A DNA stretch of 41,067 nt from RGIG9041 sp045593905 (GTDB lineage: Bacteria > Bacillota > Clostridia > Oscillospirales > QAKW01), in contig JAZNXL010000071.1 in the NCBI GenBank assembly GCA_045593905.1, positions 1 through 41,067 on the forward strand, in the 5' to 3' direction. Position numbers and translations under genes: made by a program. A model generated the notes under the pieces. That model was not told the DNA's origin. It did no database searches and saw nothing but the letters and a program-made list of their open reading frames with translations. Positions 7,322-16,988 of the stretch are shown here, in pieces (position 1 is the stretch's first letter; every line of letters begins with the position of its first letter).

Positions 7322-9364
7322 TTATGATACCGTTACAGTTTTATAAACTTCGTCTTCAACGTAAATTGTAACCACAGTGCCTTTTATAATTTCGATTGGT
7401 TCAATTGTATAAATATATTGTTGTGCCTCAATTTCGGCAAGTGTTACCTGAATAGATTTTGCAAACGAATTATTAGCAGCAGAAATATATATATTAACCA
7501 TCTCTTTGCCCGACTCTTTATAGCTTTTAAGGTCTATTGTTTCGGTAAAATTAACTTTTTCTTCTACAACCGGCGGTGTTTCGGGCTTTTGTTCATCTTC
7601 AACCTTAGGCTCTTCGGGTTTTTCTTCTTGAGGTTTTGGTCCAAGGCTAATTTCAATTTTTACTTTAGTGCCCTCTTCAACTTTTGTGCCTGCTTCTGGC
7701 GATTGGCTTATAACAAGGTCTTTTGAAATTTTATCACTGTAAATATAAACCTTGTCAGCATCGAGACCAACCGATGCAAGTCTATTAACAGCATCAGTCT
7801 CTTTACGGTTGACAAGTTCAGGTACATCAGTTGTTATAATTTCGGGACCTGTGCTGATATATACTGTAACGGTTGTATCTGAGTCAATCTCTGTATAAGC
7901 TGCGGGGTCGGTTTTAATAACGTAATTTTCTTTTACATTATCATCGGTCACGTATTTGGTTTTATGCTTAATATCAAGTTCGTTTAACTCGTCAATAGCA
8001 ACCTCAAAATGTTTTTCAGAAATATCAGGAACCTGAACAGTTTCAACGCCTATTGAAACATCAAACTGAATAACGCTTCCTTTTTCAACCTCGGTATTAG
8101 CAGCAGGGTCTTGCGAAAGTATAGTACCCTCTTCTTCTTCACTTGTAATATTATTTCTTTCAAATATAAGACCAGTCTCATTGTTTTGAGATATTTCGTC
8201 AAAGTTCTTACCAACGTAATTTTCGACAACAACCATAACAGGTTCGGGTGTTGAAACTTTTTCAGAAATTTCAGGGAAGAATATAATGCCGAAAATAACA
8301 AGACCTACAACTAAAATTGCAGAAGCAACACCTGATAAAATAGGAAACCAAGTCGATTTAAATTTGCTTTCCTCTTCCTGCTCTTGTTCGAGTTCGTCAT
8401 CAATAGGTTCAGCGTTATCGTATGTTGATTCGATTTTTGAAAGACCGTCTAAATCAACAAACTGAGTTGGCGAATCATCGGCAGTTACGTTTAATTCTTG
8501 TTCGGGTGCTTCATAAAGATAACCGAATGTAATATCGGGATTTTCTTCAAGTGCAATAATGTCATTAAACATTAAAAGCGCGCTCGAATAACGCATCGAT
8601 GGGTCTTTCATCATCGCCTTAATTGTAATTTCTTCAATGCCTTCGGGAATAGTGTCGTTAATATCTCTTGGCAAAGTAGGCTGAGCCTGTACTTGCATAA
8701 GGGCAACAGAAACTGCGGTGTCAGCAATAAAAGGCAATGTACCTGTAAGCATTTCGTAAAGCATAACACCAACAGAATAAATGTCGGTTTTTTCATCAGT
8801 TCTATCACCGCTTGCTTGTTCAGGGCTAATATAGTGAACCGAACCAATTGCTTTGTCGGTAATTGTTTGAGTATCAAATTTTGAAAGCTTGGCTATGCCA
8901 AAGTCAGTCACCTTAATTGTGCCATCACGAAGAAGCATAATGTTATGAGGTTTTAAATCTCTATGAACAATTCCGCGTTCATGAGCATGCGACATTGCTT
9001 TTAGTATTTGTTTAATATAAAAAGCCGCCTCATGCCAATCGAGCACTTTAACTTTGTCAATGTATTCTTTTAATGTTATACCGTCAATGTACTCCATAAC
9101 AAGATACATAAGGTCACCCTCTAAGCATACATCATACACATCAACAATGTTGTTTTGTGAAAGCATTGTGATTGCCTTTGATTCGTTGGCAAAGCGACGT
9201 CTGAATTGAGCATCAGACATAAATTCTTCTTTTAAAATTTTAACAGCAACGACTCTGTTTACAACTTTATCAAAAGCTTTGTAAACAACAGCCATTCCGC
9301 CAACACCGACAATTTCGGTTAAAATATATCTATCGTTTAATGTTTTACCAATAAATTTATCCAC
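7322..9364 (-). CDS. prkC: PASTA-domain serine/threonine kinase PrkC
   Basis: The 680-residue protein starts at a GTG (9364) ten bases after AGGAGG. The cytoplasmic kinase occupies about 1-280: glycine loop GVGGMAVVYKA, K42 in AVKIL, HRD at 134-136, DFG at 154-156 and SVHYISPEQ at 175-183. An acidic juxtamembrane stretch (about 320-333) precedes one transmembrane helix at about 341-363. Outside are three PASTA repeats (about 374-439, 440-507, 508-576), which in this family bind muropeptides or lipid II. A proline/glutamate-rich linker (577-603) and a beta-rich tail (605-680), perhaps like the Ig-like domain of other PrkC proteins, follow. It is paired with stp upstream. The usual downstream rsgA is absent. 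Confidence 0.95.
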   Translation of the reverse strand: MDKFIGKTLNDRYILTEIVGVGGMAVVYKAFDKVVNRVVAVKILKEEFMSDAQFRRRFANESKAITMLSQNNIVDVYDVCLEGDLMYLVMEYIDGITLKEYIDKVKVLDWHEAAFYIKQILKAMSHAHERGIVHRDLKPHNIMLLRDGTIKVTDFGIAKLSKFDTQTITDKAIGSVHYISPEQASGDRTDEKTDIYSVGVMLYEMLTGTLPFIADTAVSVALMQVQAQPTLPRDINDTIPEGIEEITIKAMMKDPSMRYSSALLMFNDIIALEENPDITFGYLYEAPEQELNVTADDSPTQFVDLDGLSKIESTYDNAEPIDDELEQEQEEESKFKSTWFPILSGVASAILVVGLVIFGIIFFPEISEKVSTPEPVMVVVENYVGKNFDEISQNNETGLIFERNNITSEEEEGTILSQDPAANTEVEKGSVIQFDVSIGVETVQVPDISEKHFEVAIDELNELDIKHKTKYVTDDNVKENYVIKTDPAAYTEIDSDTTVTVYISTGPEIITTDVPELVNRKETDAVNRLASVGLDADKVYIYSDKISKDLVISQSPEAGTKVEEGTKVKIEISLGPKPQEEKPEEPKVEDEQKPETPPVVEEKVNFTETIDLKSYKESGKEMVNIYISAANNSFAKSIQVTLAEIEAQQYIYTIEPIEIIKGTVVTIYVEDEVYKTVTVS

Positions 9365-9378
9365 AGTATTAAAGCCTC

Positions 9379-10101
9379 CTATATCTTAATGATAACGACC
9401 GTTGAGTTATCAGCGCCACCGCGTGAATTTGAAAGTTCAATCAATCTATTTGGTGCAGTCTCGGGATTTTTAATAATTTCAAACGGAATTTCAAGGTCAT
9501 CAATGTAATTTGTTATTCCGTCGGTACACAAAAGTAAAAAGTCGTTTTTGCTGACGTCTTCTATAAAGACATCGTATTCAACATCATAATCAACACCAAG
9601 TGCTCTTGTAATTATGTTTTTGTTGGGATGATTACGGGCTTGCGCCTCGTTTAAAACGCCTTGGTCGACAAGTTCCTGAACTGCTGAGTGGTCTTTTGTA
9701 ATTCTTTTAATTACATCATTGTGAAGCAAGTAGCATCTGCTATCACCAATGTTAACAACATACGCTTTGTTGCCAACTACAACAGCGCCAACAAGAGTTG
9801 TACCCATACCAACAAGTTCAGGGTTGTTTAAGCTCTTATTATAAATTTCAAAGTTAGATTTTTTAATCGCTTTTTCAAAGGTATCAAGAATTTGTTGTTC
9901 AGGCATATCGGGTTTTAAATCAACAATTAATGATGTAAACAGGTTTACAGCGTTTAAGCTTGCAACCTTTCCGCCTGAAGCACCGCCCATACCGTCGCAT
10001 ACAACAGCATAGCCTATGCCGTTTTGCAAAGTATCAAGCATATATGAATCTTGATTGTCTTTTCGGACTTTGCCGATGTTACTTGAACCGTATATTATCA
10101 A
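9379..10101 (-). CDS. stp: PP2C-family protein phosphatase Stp/PrpC
   Basis: The 240-residue protein is a PPM/PP2C phosphatase, the partner of PrkC that removes phosphate from Ser/Thr. Motifs in order: GKVRKDNQDSY, VVCDGMGGASGGKVAS, VVNIGDSRCYL, ITKDHSAVQELVDQG, ITRALGV, LLCTDGITNYI and GGADNSTVVII; the aspartates of these motifs bind two or three manganese or magnesium ions. The start is a TTG at 10101 with GAGGTGAT at good spacing; no in-frame ATG fits the N-terminus better. It ends at a TAG. The gap to prkC is 14 bases, and it starts one base after rlmN. No membrane segment is seen. Confidence 0.95.
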   Translation of the reverse strand: MIIYGSSNIGKVRKDNQDSYMLDTLQNGIGYAVVCDGMGGASGGKVASLNAVNLFTSLIVDLKPDMPEQQILDTFEKAIKKSNFEIYNKSLNNPELVGMGTTLVGAVVVGNKAYVVNIGDSRCYLLHNDVIKRITKDHSAVQELVDQGVLNEAQARNHPNKNIITRALGVDYDVEYDVFIEDVSKNDFLLLCTDGITNYIDDLEIPFEIIKNPETAPNRLIELSNSRGGADNSTVVIIKI

Positions 10102-10102
10102 T

Positions 10103-11149
10103 TTATATCACCTCGTTATCAGTATATTTGCTACGAAGTTGTCCACATGAAGCAGAAATATCAGAACCAAGTGTTCGTCTTACTGTGCATGTTGCCCCCA
10201 TTTTGTTAAGTATGTTGCAAAAATGCTCGACCTTTTTAAAATCGGGAGGATAATAACTTCCGTTTTGTATTCTATTTATTGGAATTAAGTTTATATGATA
10301 AAGCAACCCTTTAAGTGTGTTAAACAGTTGGATTGCATCTTCATCAGCATCGTTTACACCCGACACAAGTGAATATTCAAAAGATATTCTGCGACCGGTA
10401 ACAGATTGATACTGTCTACAAGCATCAATCAATTTTTCAACGTTATATTTTTTATTAACCGGCATCATATTTGTACGCTTATCATTAAATGCCGAGTGTA
10501 ATGAAATTGAAAGTGTAATTGGTAAATTATATTTTGAGAGTTCTATAATTTTTTCAGTAAGACCGCATGTTGATAAAGAAATGTGTCTATAGCCAATATT
10601 AACACCATCAGGATGGTTTACAATTTTTAAAAAATCAATAACGTTATCAAAGTTATCAAGCGGTTCACCAATGCCCATCATAACAACGTTTGAAATGCGG
10701 ATATTAAGTTCATTTTGCGCGCTCAGTATCTGACCTAAAATTTCTCCTGCAAACAAATGACGGATAAGTCCGCCTTTTGTAGACTGGCAAAAGGTACACC
10801 CCATTTTACAGCCAACCTGACTTGATACGCATATTGAATAACCGTGATTATATTTCATAACAACAGTTTCAATAAAATTACCGTCGTAAAGTTTAAATAA
10901 AAACTTGACGGTGCCATCAATTTTTGAAACAAATTTTTTATGAACATTTACAGTTGCAATAAAATAATTTTCGCTTAGCAGCTGGCGGTCAGCTTTTGAT
11001 AAGTTTGTCATTTGTTCAAAAGACTGAACACCTTTATGTAGCCATTTAAAAATTTGTAAGGCTCTGAATTTTGGCATGCCCAAAAGCTCAATATTTTGTT
11101 GTAACGCTTCAAGAGTGAGCGACCTTATTTCAGTTTTAATTAATAACAC
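10103..11149 (-). CDS. rlmN: 23S rRNA (adenine2503-C2)-methyltransferase RlmN
   Basis: This radical SAM enzyme has 348 residues if started at the GTG at 11149. The CxxxCxxC iron-sulfur motif is C114, C118, C121 (GCKMGCTFC), and the second catalytic cysteine, C335, is near the C-terminus (SASCGQL). Other hallmarks are FRALQIFKWLHKG, VMMGIGEPLDN, ISLSTCGL, ITLSISLHSAF, EYSLVSGVND and LIPINRI. It methylates C2 of A2503 in 23S rRNA and A37 of some tRNAs. The start is uncertain: the GTG is itself part of a GAGGTG Shine-Dalgarno-like stretch, and an ATT at 11138-11140 would have ideal spacing from it. It sits four bases after rsmB. Confidence 0.95.
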   Translation of the reverse strand: MLLIKTEIRSLTLEALQQNIELLGMPKFRALQIFKWLHKGVQSFEQMTNLSKADRQLLSENYFIATVNVHKKFVSKIDGTVKFLFKLYDGNFIETVVMKYNHGYSICVSSQVGCKMGCTFCQSTKGGLIRHLFAGEILGQILSAQNELNIRISNVVMMGIGEPLDNFDNVIDFLKIVNHPDGVNIGYRHISLSTCGLTEKIIELSKYNLPITLSISLHSAFNDKRTNMMPVNKKYNVEKLIDACRQYQSVTGRRISFEYSLVSGVNDADEDAIQLFNTLKGLLYHINLIPINRIQNGSYYPPDFKKVEHFCNILNKMGATCTVRRTLGSDISASCGQLRSKYTDNEVI

Positions 11150-11153
11150 CTCG

Positions 11154-12443
11154 TTATTTCTTTTTTAAAACACAATAATAAAATCCATCAGTTTTATCTT
11201 TGTGCGGTAAAAATGTATACTCATTTTTCAAGTTAAAAACATTTGAATTATCTTCAATTTCAAAATCAGTGTGTTCATTCAAAAACCTTTTAATTTGGTT
11301 TTGATTTTCGTCAGGGTTGATAGTACAAGTTGAATAAACCAGTCTGCCGCCTGATTTTAAATAACTTGAGGCACAGCCTAAAATTTTGTATTGAATTTCA
11401 ATTAAAGAGTCAAAGTCAATATCGTTGTATTTGATGTCGGGTTTATTGTTGATTACACCAAGGCCGCTGCAAGGCACATCGCATAAAACACAATCAGCAG
11501 TACCTATGTACTTTGCATTTAAAACAGTACCATCGTTTAAAAACGGAAAAACATTATTAAGACCAAGGCGTTTGCACGACTGCTGCAGGTTGTTAATCTT
11601 ATGCTGATGTAAATCAAAAGCGGTAATTTCGATATTATCGTTATACGAATAACAAATTGAAAAGGTTTTACCACCCGGAGCCGAGCACATATCTATAAGT
11701 GATTGACAGTTATTAAACACGGTCGTTTTGCTAACAATGTATGATGCAAGCCCAATAACGTGAAACAACCCATTTTTAAATGCCGAGCTGTTTTCAACGT
11801 CAAAACCGTCTTTAATTTTCAAAAGGCCATCAAAATCAGTTTGATATGCGTCAATATTTTCAAGTTTTAAAAGATTAACAAGTTGCTTTGTAGTAACCTT
11901 TGTTGTGTTAACAGCAATATGTAAATCTTTTTTATGGTCAAAGCTTAAATATGCTTCAACATCGTCATTTAAAACCTGATATAACTTGTTTAAAACAGGC
12001 ATACCAACCGAATATTTAACCGAGAGATAATCAAGCCTATCGGTTGGCAGCTCAATATTGTTATAACATTGACTTAGTTTTCTTAAAATCGCATTTACGA
12101 ACGATGCACTTTTATATTGTCCGTTTTTCTTGGCAAGTTCTACCGAAGTATTACAAGCGGCGCTGTGCGGCGTAGACATAAACATTATTTGGTAAAGACC
12201 AAGTCGTAAAATATTGATTACGCACACATTAATTTTTTTAAGCTTAACGCTCGATACTTTTGAAATATAGTAGTCGAGCGTTATTTTCTTTTCGATAACG
12301 CCATAAACAAGTGCGGTAATAAAAGCAGCATCTCGTTTTGAGCCAATATCGCGCAAATGCTTTTTCAACGACAAATTAGGAAATGTTCCCGATTTATCAA
12401 ATTCAATCAATATATTAAGTGCTGTTGTTCTTGAAACATCCAT
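11154..12443 (-). CDS. rsmB: 16S rRNA (cytosine967-C5)-methyltransferase RsmB
   Basis: The 429-residue protein has an N-terminal NusB-like RNA-binding domain (about 1-130) and a C-terminal Rossmann methyltransferase domain. The S-adenosylmethionine motif is DMCSAPGGKT at 251-260. The two mechanistic cysteines of the m5C enzymes are C325 in VPCSGLG and C373 in YSTCTINPDEN. It methylates C967 of 16S rRNA. Start and preceding stop share one base (TGATG), with AAGGAG about 15 bases upstream inside the protease gene. The fmt ... rsmB-rlmN-stp-prkC order is the classic Firmicutes arrangement, with one protease gene inserted. Confidence 0.95.
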   Translation of the reverse strand: MDVSRTTALNILIEFDKSGTFPNLSLKKHLRDIGSKRDAAFITALVYGVIEKKITLDYYISKVSSVKLKKINVCVINILRLGLYQIMFMSTPHSAACNTSVELAKKNGQYKSASFVNAILRKLSQCYNNIELPTDRLDYLSVKYSVGMPVLNKLYQVLNDDVEAYLSFDHKKDLHIAVNTTKVTTKQLVNLLKLENIDAYQTDFDGLLKIKDGFDVENSSAFKNGLFHVIGLASYIVSKTTVFNNCQSLIDMCSAPGGKTFSICYSYNDNIEITAFDLHQHKINNLQQSCKRLGLNNVFPFLNDGTVLNAKYIGTADCVLCDVPCSGLGVINNKPDIKYNDIDFDSLIEIQYKILGCASSYLKSGGRLVYSTCTINPDENQNQIKRFLNEHTDFEIEDNSNVFNLKNEYTFLPHKDKTDGFYYCVLKKK

Positions 12444-13123
12444 CAGCGTCTATTTCTGCTCCTTAAAATAAATGAAACCATTTGAGCAAGTGATACAAGC
12501 ATTGCAGCAACATAAGTCATAGCAGCAGATGATAAAACTTTTTTAACACCTGTTAAATCAGTTGATGAAAAATGTAATGACTCAATGTTTTTAATTGCTC
12601 TTGAACTTGCATTAAATTCAACAGGCAAAGTGATAAGCTGAAAAAAGAATATTATTGCAAAACACAATACTGCAATATCGCAAATTACAGGGATACCTGA
12701 AATAAAGCTTAAAAGAATTAAAAAGTAAAGTATTCTTGAGCTAAAGTTAGTAATTCCAACAACACTCGACCTGATTTTTACAGGTAAATACCCTTCATTG
12801 TGTTGAATTGCGTGACCAACCTCATGTGCAGCAATACCAACTGAAGCTACTGAAGTTCCGTTAAAAACATCTTGCGAAAGCCTTACTGCTTTTTTTGTCG
12901 GGTCAAAGTGGTCGGTTAAATTACCGCCAATGCACTCAACCGAAACATCATAAATACCTGCATTACTTAAAATTTGTTTTGCAGCCTCGGCGCCGGTTAA
13001 TGTGCGCGAGTTATTAACTTTTGAGTATTTGCTATAAGTCGAATTAAGAATTGCCTGAATAATAAACGAAAAAATAACAAGCGGAAGCAGTAAAACAAGT
13101 GAATAATAATCGTAATAAAACAT
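12443..13123 (-). CDS. YugP-type membrane zinc metallopeptidase
   Basis: The 226-residue membrane protein opens with a hydrophobic helix (about residues 8-27), then GAEAAKQILSNAGIYDV, and the zinc-protease motif HEVGH at 100-104 within AAHEVGHAIQHNEGY. Two further hydrophobic segments (about 130-170) and a last one near 205-220 follow. Such proteins are annotated as neutral zinc metallopeptidases of the YugP family; their substrates are not established. It is inserted between fmt and rsmB, which is seen in many Clostridia, and has an AGGAGG site before its ATG. Its stop overlaps the rsmB start. Confidence 0.88.
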   Translation of the reverse strand: MFYYDYYSLVLLLPLVIFSFIIQAILNSTYSKYSKVNNSRTLTGAEAAKQILSNAGIYDVSVECIGGNLTDHFDPTKKAVRLSQDVFNGTSVASVGIAAHEVGHAIQHNEGYLPVKIRSSVVGITNFSSRILYFLILLSFISGIPVICDIAVLCFAIIFFFQLITLPVEFNASSRAIKNIESLHFSSTDLTGVKKVLSSAAMTYVAAMLVSLAQMVSFILRSRNRR

Positions 13124-13131
13124 AGGTCCTC

Positions 13132-14073
13132 CTATAAAGAATAAATAGATTGCCCCTCCGATATAGTATGCCCTAAAGTAAATGAATACGCATCCATTTT
13201 GCGTTTACCTTGTTTTTGAATTTCAGTTATGATAACACTATTGTTATCGCCACAGGCAACCTCAATTCCAAGCTTAGAAACACCAATGATTGTGCCTTCG
13301 GGCTTGTTTGTTTTATTGCCCATTAAAACCTTATGAATTTTGTAAAAACCGTTTTGGTTTTCAATATATGCTGATGGCCACGGATTTAAGCCGTAAACCT
13401 TGCATTTTATTTCAAAAGCGGAGTTACTAAAGTCAAGTTTACCCATATCTTTTGAAATAAAACCAACATGACTGCTTTCACTATCGTTTTGTGGAGTTCT
13501 CGTTGCAGTGCCGTTAACAATTTTTTCAATTGCCTCTATAAGACAGTCGGCACCTTGCTTGCTCATTCTGTCAAACAGTTCACCCGCGGTTTCGTACTCA
13601 CCTATCTCCAAAGGCTGCTGCAAAATAATATCGCCACAGTCTAAACCTTTTGACATATACATAATCGTATTGCCTGTAACCTTATCACCATTTAAAACCG
13701 AAGCCTGTATAGGCGATGCGCCGCGATATTTGGGTAGCAATGAACCGTGTACGTTAATACAGCCGTACTTTGGAAAGTTTAAAACATACTCGGGCAAGAT
13801 TTTACCATACGCTGCAACAACAATTATGTCAGGATTAAGTTCTTCAATGATTTGTTTACAGCTATCGTTTTTAAAAGTATCGGGCTGATAAACCGGAATA
13901 TTGTTGCTAATTGCAAATTCTTTTACAGGTCCGTAAATAACTTTGTTTCCCCTGGCGTTTGCTTTGTCGGGCTGACAAAAGACAGCAACAACATTATGTT
14001 TATTAAATAGAGCTGTTAGTGAAGGTAGCGCGAAGTCGGGCGTACCCATAAAAACAACATTTAATTTTTGCAT
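13132..14073 (-). CDS. fmt: Methionyl-tRNA formyltransferase
   Basis: The 313-residue enzyme formylates initiator Met-tRNA using 10-formyltetrahydrofolate. It shows FMGTPDFALPSL at the N-terminus, FCQPDKANARG, VVAAYGKILPEYVL, the active-site block INVHGSLLPKYRGASPIQ and MSKGLDCGDI, then the C-terminal OB-like tRNA-binding domain (about 205-313) with LNPWPSAY. The start shares one base with the def stop (TAATG). The def-fmt pair adds and then removes the formyl group, so coupling is expected. Confidence 0.96.
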   Translation of the reverse strand: MQKLNVVFMGTPDFALPSLTALFNKHNVVAVFCQPDKANARGNKVIYGPVKEFAISNNIPVYQPDTFKNDSCKQIIEELNPDIIVVAAYGKILPEYVLNFPKYGCINVHGSLLPKYRGASPIQASVLNGDKVTGNTIMYMSKGLDCGDIILQQPLEIGEYETAGELFDRMSKQGADCLIEAIEKIVNGTATRTPQNDSESSHVGFISKDMGKLDFSNSAFEIKCKVYGLNPWPSAYIENQNGFYKIHKVLMGNKTNKPEGTIIGVSKLGIEVACGDNNSVIITEIQKQGKRKMDAYSFTLGHTISEGQSIYSL

Positions 14074-14537
14074 TAATCAAATACCTCTTTGCCTATTTGC
14101 GGAATGGTTATGCCGTCAAGGTGGTCATTTTCGTGCATTAAAGCTCTTGCCAAAAAGTCTTCGGCCTCAATAGTAAACCATTCGCCGTTAATGTTTTGCG
14201 CCTGCATTGACACAAAATTAGGTCTTGTAATTTTAAAGCTTCTGCCGGGGTATGAAAGGCAGCCCTCAATATACTTATCGTTCTTGCCTTTTTTCTTAAG
14301 TAGCTCGGGATTAATAAATACCATTATATCAGGACTGTCTTGTTCACCAACATCAACAACAAAAATTCTTTTAAGTATACCAACCTGCGGAGCAGCAAGA
14401 CCAACACCGCCAGATTTTATAAGAGTCTGTTTCATATCTTCTACAAGGTCAATAATTCTTTGGTCAATAACCTCAACCTTGCGTGACTTTTTTGATAAAA
14501 ACTCGTTATCGTTTTTTACAATTTCTCTAAGTGCCAT
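14073..14537 (-). CDS. def: Peptide deformylase
   Basis: The 154-residue metalloenzyme removes N-formyl from nascent proteins. All three family motifs are present: GVGLAAPQVG at 44-53, EGCLS at 91-95 with the metal ligand C93, and HENDH at 135-139 with the two histidine ligands and catalytic glutamate, followed by LDG. The short sequence without insertion fits the bacterial class. It lies seven bases after priA and overlaps fmt by one base. Confidence 0.96.
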   Translation of the reverse strand: MALREIVKNDNEFLSKKSRKVEVIDQRIIDLVEDMKQTLIKSGGVGLAAPQVGILKRIFVVDVGEQDSPDIMVFINPELLKKKGKNDKYIEGCLSYPGRSFKITRPNFVSMQAQNINGEWFTIEAEDFLARALMHENDHLDGITIPQIGKEVFD

Positions 14538-14544
14538 TTTTACC

Positions 14545-16959
14545 TCAAATATTATTCAAAGGGTTAACGTTTATTGTTAACTCACTTTTAGTATTATCTT
14601 CAAAAAACTTGATAGATTCTTCAAGCAGCAAATATAGTTTTTTAACCGCCTTTGTTTTAACAAGTAAATTACACCGATATTTATCGTTGAACTTTGCAAT
14701 TTTTGGTGCAACAGGATTTAACAGTTTAAACGGTATATCGTTATAATCAGCATTGGCTTTTTGGTTAATAAAATCAAATAACCTGTGTGCATCTTTTACA
14801 GACTGGCTTTGACTTATATTGCTTACAGTAAAGCTGACCAAATCACAAAAAGGCGGATACAATAGCGCTTTACGGAATTTTATTTCGTACTCATAGAACA
14901 AATCGTAATTTTGCATTTTTGCAAAATTGATAACCTCGTTGTCGAACGAATATGTTTGAATAAGCGCTCTTCCCTCTTTGCCTGCTCTGCCTGAACGACC
15001 GCAAACCTGAGTTAAAAGTGAAAAGGTACGCTCGTTTGCTCTAAAGTCGTCAAAGTGCAACGAAATATCGGCATTGATAACGCCAACTAAGGTTACATTA
15101 GGAAAATCAAGTCCTTTTGCAACCATTTGTGTGCCGAGCATGATATCGTACTTGCCGTTTTTAAAATCGTTAAGCTTGTCGCCGTATGAAATATACGAAT
15201 CAACAGTATCAAAATCCATACGCAAAATTTTTGCATTAGGAAAAAGGTCTTGAATTTCAGAATAGACAAGTTGTGTACCTATTCCAAGCTTTTTAATGTG
15301 TTCACTTTCACACTCGGGACATTTATCAAACTGTTTAATACTATGTCCGCAATAATGACACATTAAACGGTTGTTAGCAGAGTGATATGTAAGCGACACA
15401 TTACAGTTGGGGCATTTTGCAATATAGCCACAGCTACGGCAACCAACTACTGTATTTGCGCCGCGTCGGTTTAAAAACAGAATTGTTTGTTCTTTATTTT
15501 CGAGAGTATTTTCGATTGCTTCTTTAAGTTCATAACTCAAAAATGATTGTTCGCCCTCTTTGTAGGCTGTACACATATCGATAATCTCGGTTTGAGGAAG
15601 CGGGTTATCATTATATCGCTTTGTAAGACTGTGGTATTTATAAATACCCTTTTTAGCAAAATAAAAGCTTTCAATAAGCGGTGTTGCCGAGCCTAAAACA
15701 AGCGGGATATTGTTTTTTGAGCAAATATATTTTGAAATATCTCTTGCGTGATAACGGGGTGAGCTTTCAGATTTATAACTTGACTCATGTTCTTCATCAA
15801 TAATAACAATCCCCAGGTTGTTAACCGGAGCAAACACACTGCTTCTTGTACCAACAACAACGGCACTTTCATGTGATTTAATTTTTTGCCATTCGTCAGC
15901 GCGTTCGCGCGGCGAAAGTCCGCTATGAACTACTGCGACTTTGTCGCCATATCTCGAATAGAACCTTGCAAGAGTTTGCGGTGTGAGTGAAATTTCAGGG
16001 ACCATAAACATTGCAGATTTACCCTGTTTTACAATCTCGTCAATAAGTGAGATATAAACAAGCGTTTTTCCGCTGCCGGTAACACCGTAAACAAGATGAG
16101 TCGCATATTTGTTAAAATCGCCTTTGATTGATTCAAAAAGCGCATTTTGCTCTGGTGTAAGAGTTATATCAGAAAGTTCAAATTTTCTTTCTAAATCGTT
16201 ATAGGGATTGTTTTGTATCCGCTTTGAAGAAACGGTAATTATACCTTTTTTAGCAAGTGTGTTAACTGTGCTCATTGAACAACCGCTATAGTACATCGCG
16301 TCGTGGCAAGAAAGTTCGTTATAGTCTAAAAACAAACGAAGTAAATCGCGTTGTGCTTCAAATCGCGGGTTGATATTTGCAATATATTCTTCAAGCTCAT
16401 TGTTTTCAATTTGTAAACTTAAGTACTTTTCGGTGCGGCCCTGACTTAACGAAAAATCAACATCAGAGACGATGTTACCGACTGCGAGCTGTTGTTTAAA
16501 ATCAAAAACAAGGTGTTTTGGAACTTGCTCAAATTTAATTCCGTTTTTCTTAGACTTAATAAGCGTGTACAGTTGCTCGTTTTGACTTTCAAGGTTTTCA
16601 AGTGCAAAATATTTTTGATTAATCTTATAATCAATTCCTCTTGGAACAATTGTTTTAAAAGCCTTATAGTGAGTTATAAAGTATTTAGATTTTAACAGCT
16701 TAAGTAACTCAACCTGAAAAGCGTTAATTACAGGTTCTTTATCAACAACTGAAATGATTGTTTTTAAATTATCAAAATCGTCACAGTCAAAAACATTTAA
16801 AACAACTGCTTTTTTTGTCATATTTGACTTTGAAAACGGAACAACAACTCTAACGCCAACAGTTATTTCACCGGCGTATTGCTCAGGGACACAATAATCG
16901 TATAGCTTGTCGATTTTGTTAATTATGTCGTCAATTGCAACGCTAACACATAAAGCCAT
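14545..16959 (-). CDS. priA: Primosomal protein N' (replication restart helicase PriA)
   Basis: I take the ATG at 16959 (804 residues). A GTG at 16971 is in frame, but an AAGAAA stretch directly abuts it and no usable site precedes it. The N-terminal fork-binding domain is followed by a superfamily 2 helicase: GVTGSGKT at about 292-299, IIDEEHESSYK, VLGSATP, LFLNRRGAN and QVCGRSGRAGKEG. Eight cysteines in CRSCGY, CPNC, CHYC and CPEC form the two zinc sites. PriA reloads the replisome at stalled forks. Between rpoZ and priA, coaBC, present there in Bacillus, is missing; only about 29 bases remain. Confidence 0.96.
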   Translation of the reverse strand: MALCVSVAIDDIINKIDKLYDYCVPEQYAGEITVGVRVVVPFSKSNMTKKAVVLNVFDCDDFDNLKTIISVVDKEPVINAFQVELLKLLKSKYFITHYKAFKTIVPRGIDYKINQKYFALENLESQNEQLYTLIKSKKNGIKFEQVPKHLVFDFKQQLAVGNIVSDVDFSLSQGRTEKYLSLQIENNELEEYIANINPRFEAQRDLLRLFLDYNELSCHDAMYYSGCSMSTVNTLAKKGIITVSSKRIQNNPYNDLERKFELSDITLTPEQNALFESIKGDFNKYATHLVYGVTGSGKTLVYISLIDEIVKQGKSAMFMVPEISLTPQTLARFYSRYGDKVAVVHSGLSPRERADEWQKIKSHESAVVVGTRSSVFAPVNNLGIVIIDEEHESSYKSESSPRYHARDISKYICSKNNIPLVLGSATPLIESFYFAKKGIYKYHSLTKRYNDNPLPQTEIIDMCTAYKEGEQSFLSYELKEAIENTLENKEQTILFLNRRGANTVVGCRSCGYIAKCPNCNVSLTYHSANNRLMCHYCGHSIKQFDKCPECESEHIKKLGIGTQLVYSEIQDLFPNAKILRMDFDTVDSYISYGDKLNDFKNGKYDIMLGTQMVAKGLDFPNVTLVGVINADISLHFDDFRANERTFSLLTQVCGRSGRAGKEGRALIQTYSFDNEVINFAKMQNYDLFYEYEIKFRKALLYPPFCDLVSFTVSNISQSQSVKDAHRLFDFINQKANADYNDIPFKLLNPVAPKIAKFNDKYRCNLLVKTKAVKKLYLLLEESIKFFEDNTKSELTINVNPLNNI

Positions 16960-16988
16960 ACGTTTTTTCACTTTCTTAAAAAATTGTT

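Noticed and set aside
14089..14580. A 163-codon open frame on the plus strand opposite def
   Set aside because: It lies entirely across a well-supported def gene and its start, has no family features and no ribosome binding site; it is a by-product of codon bias.
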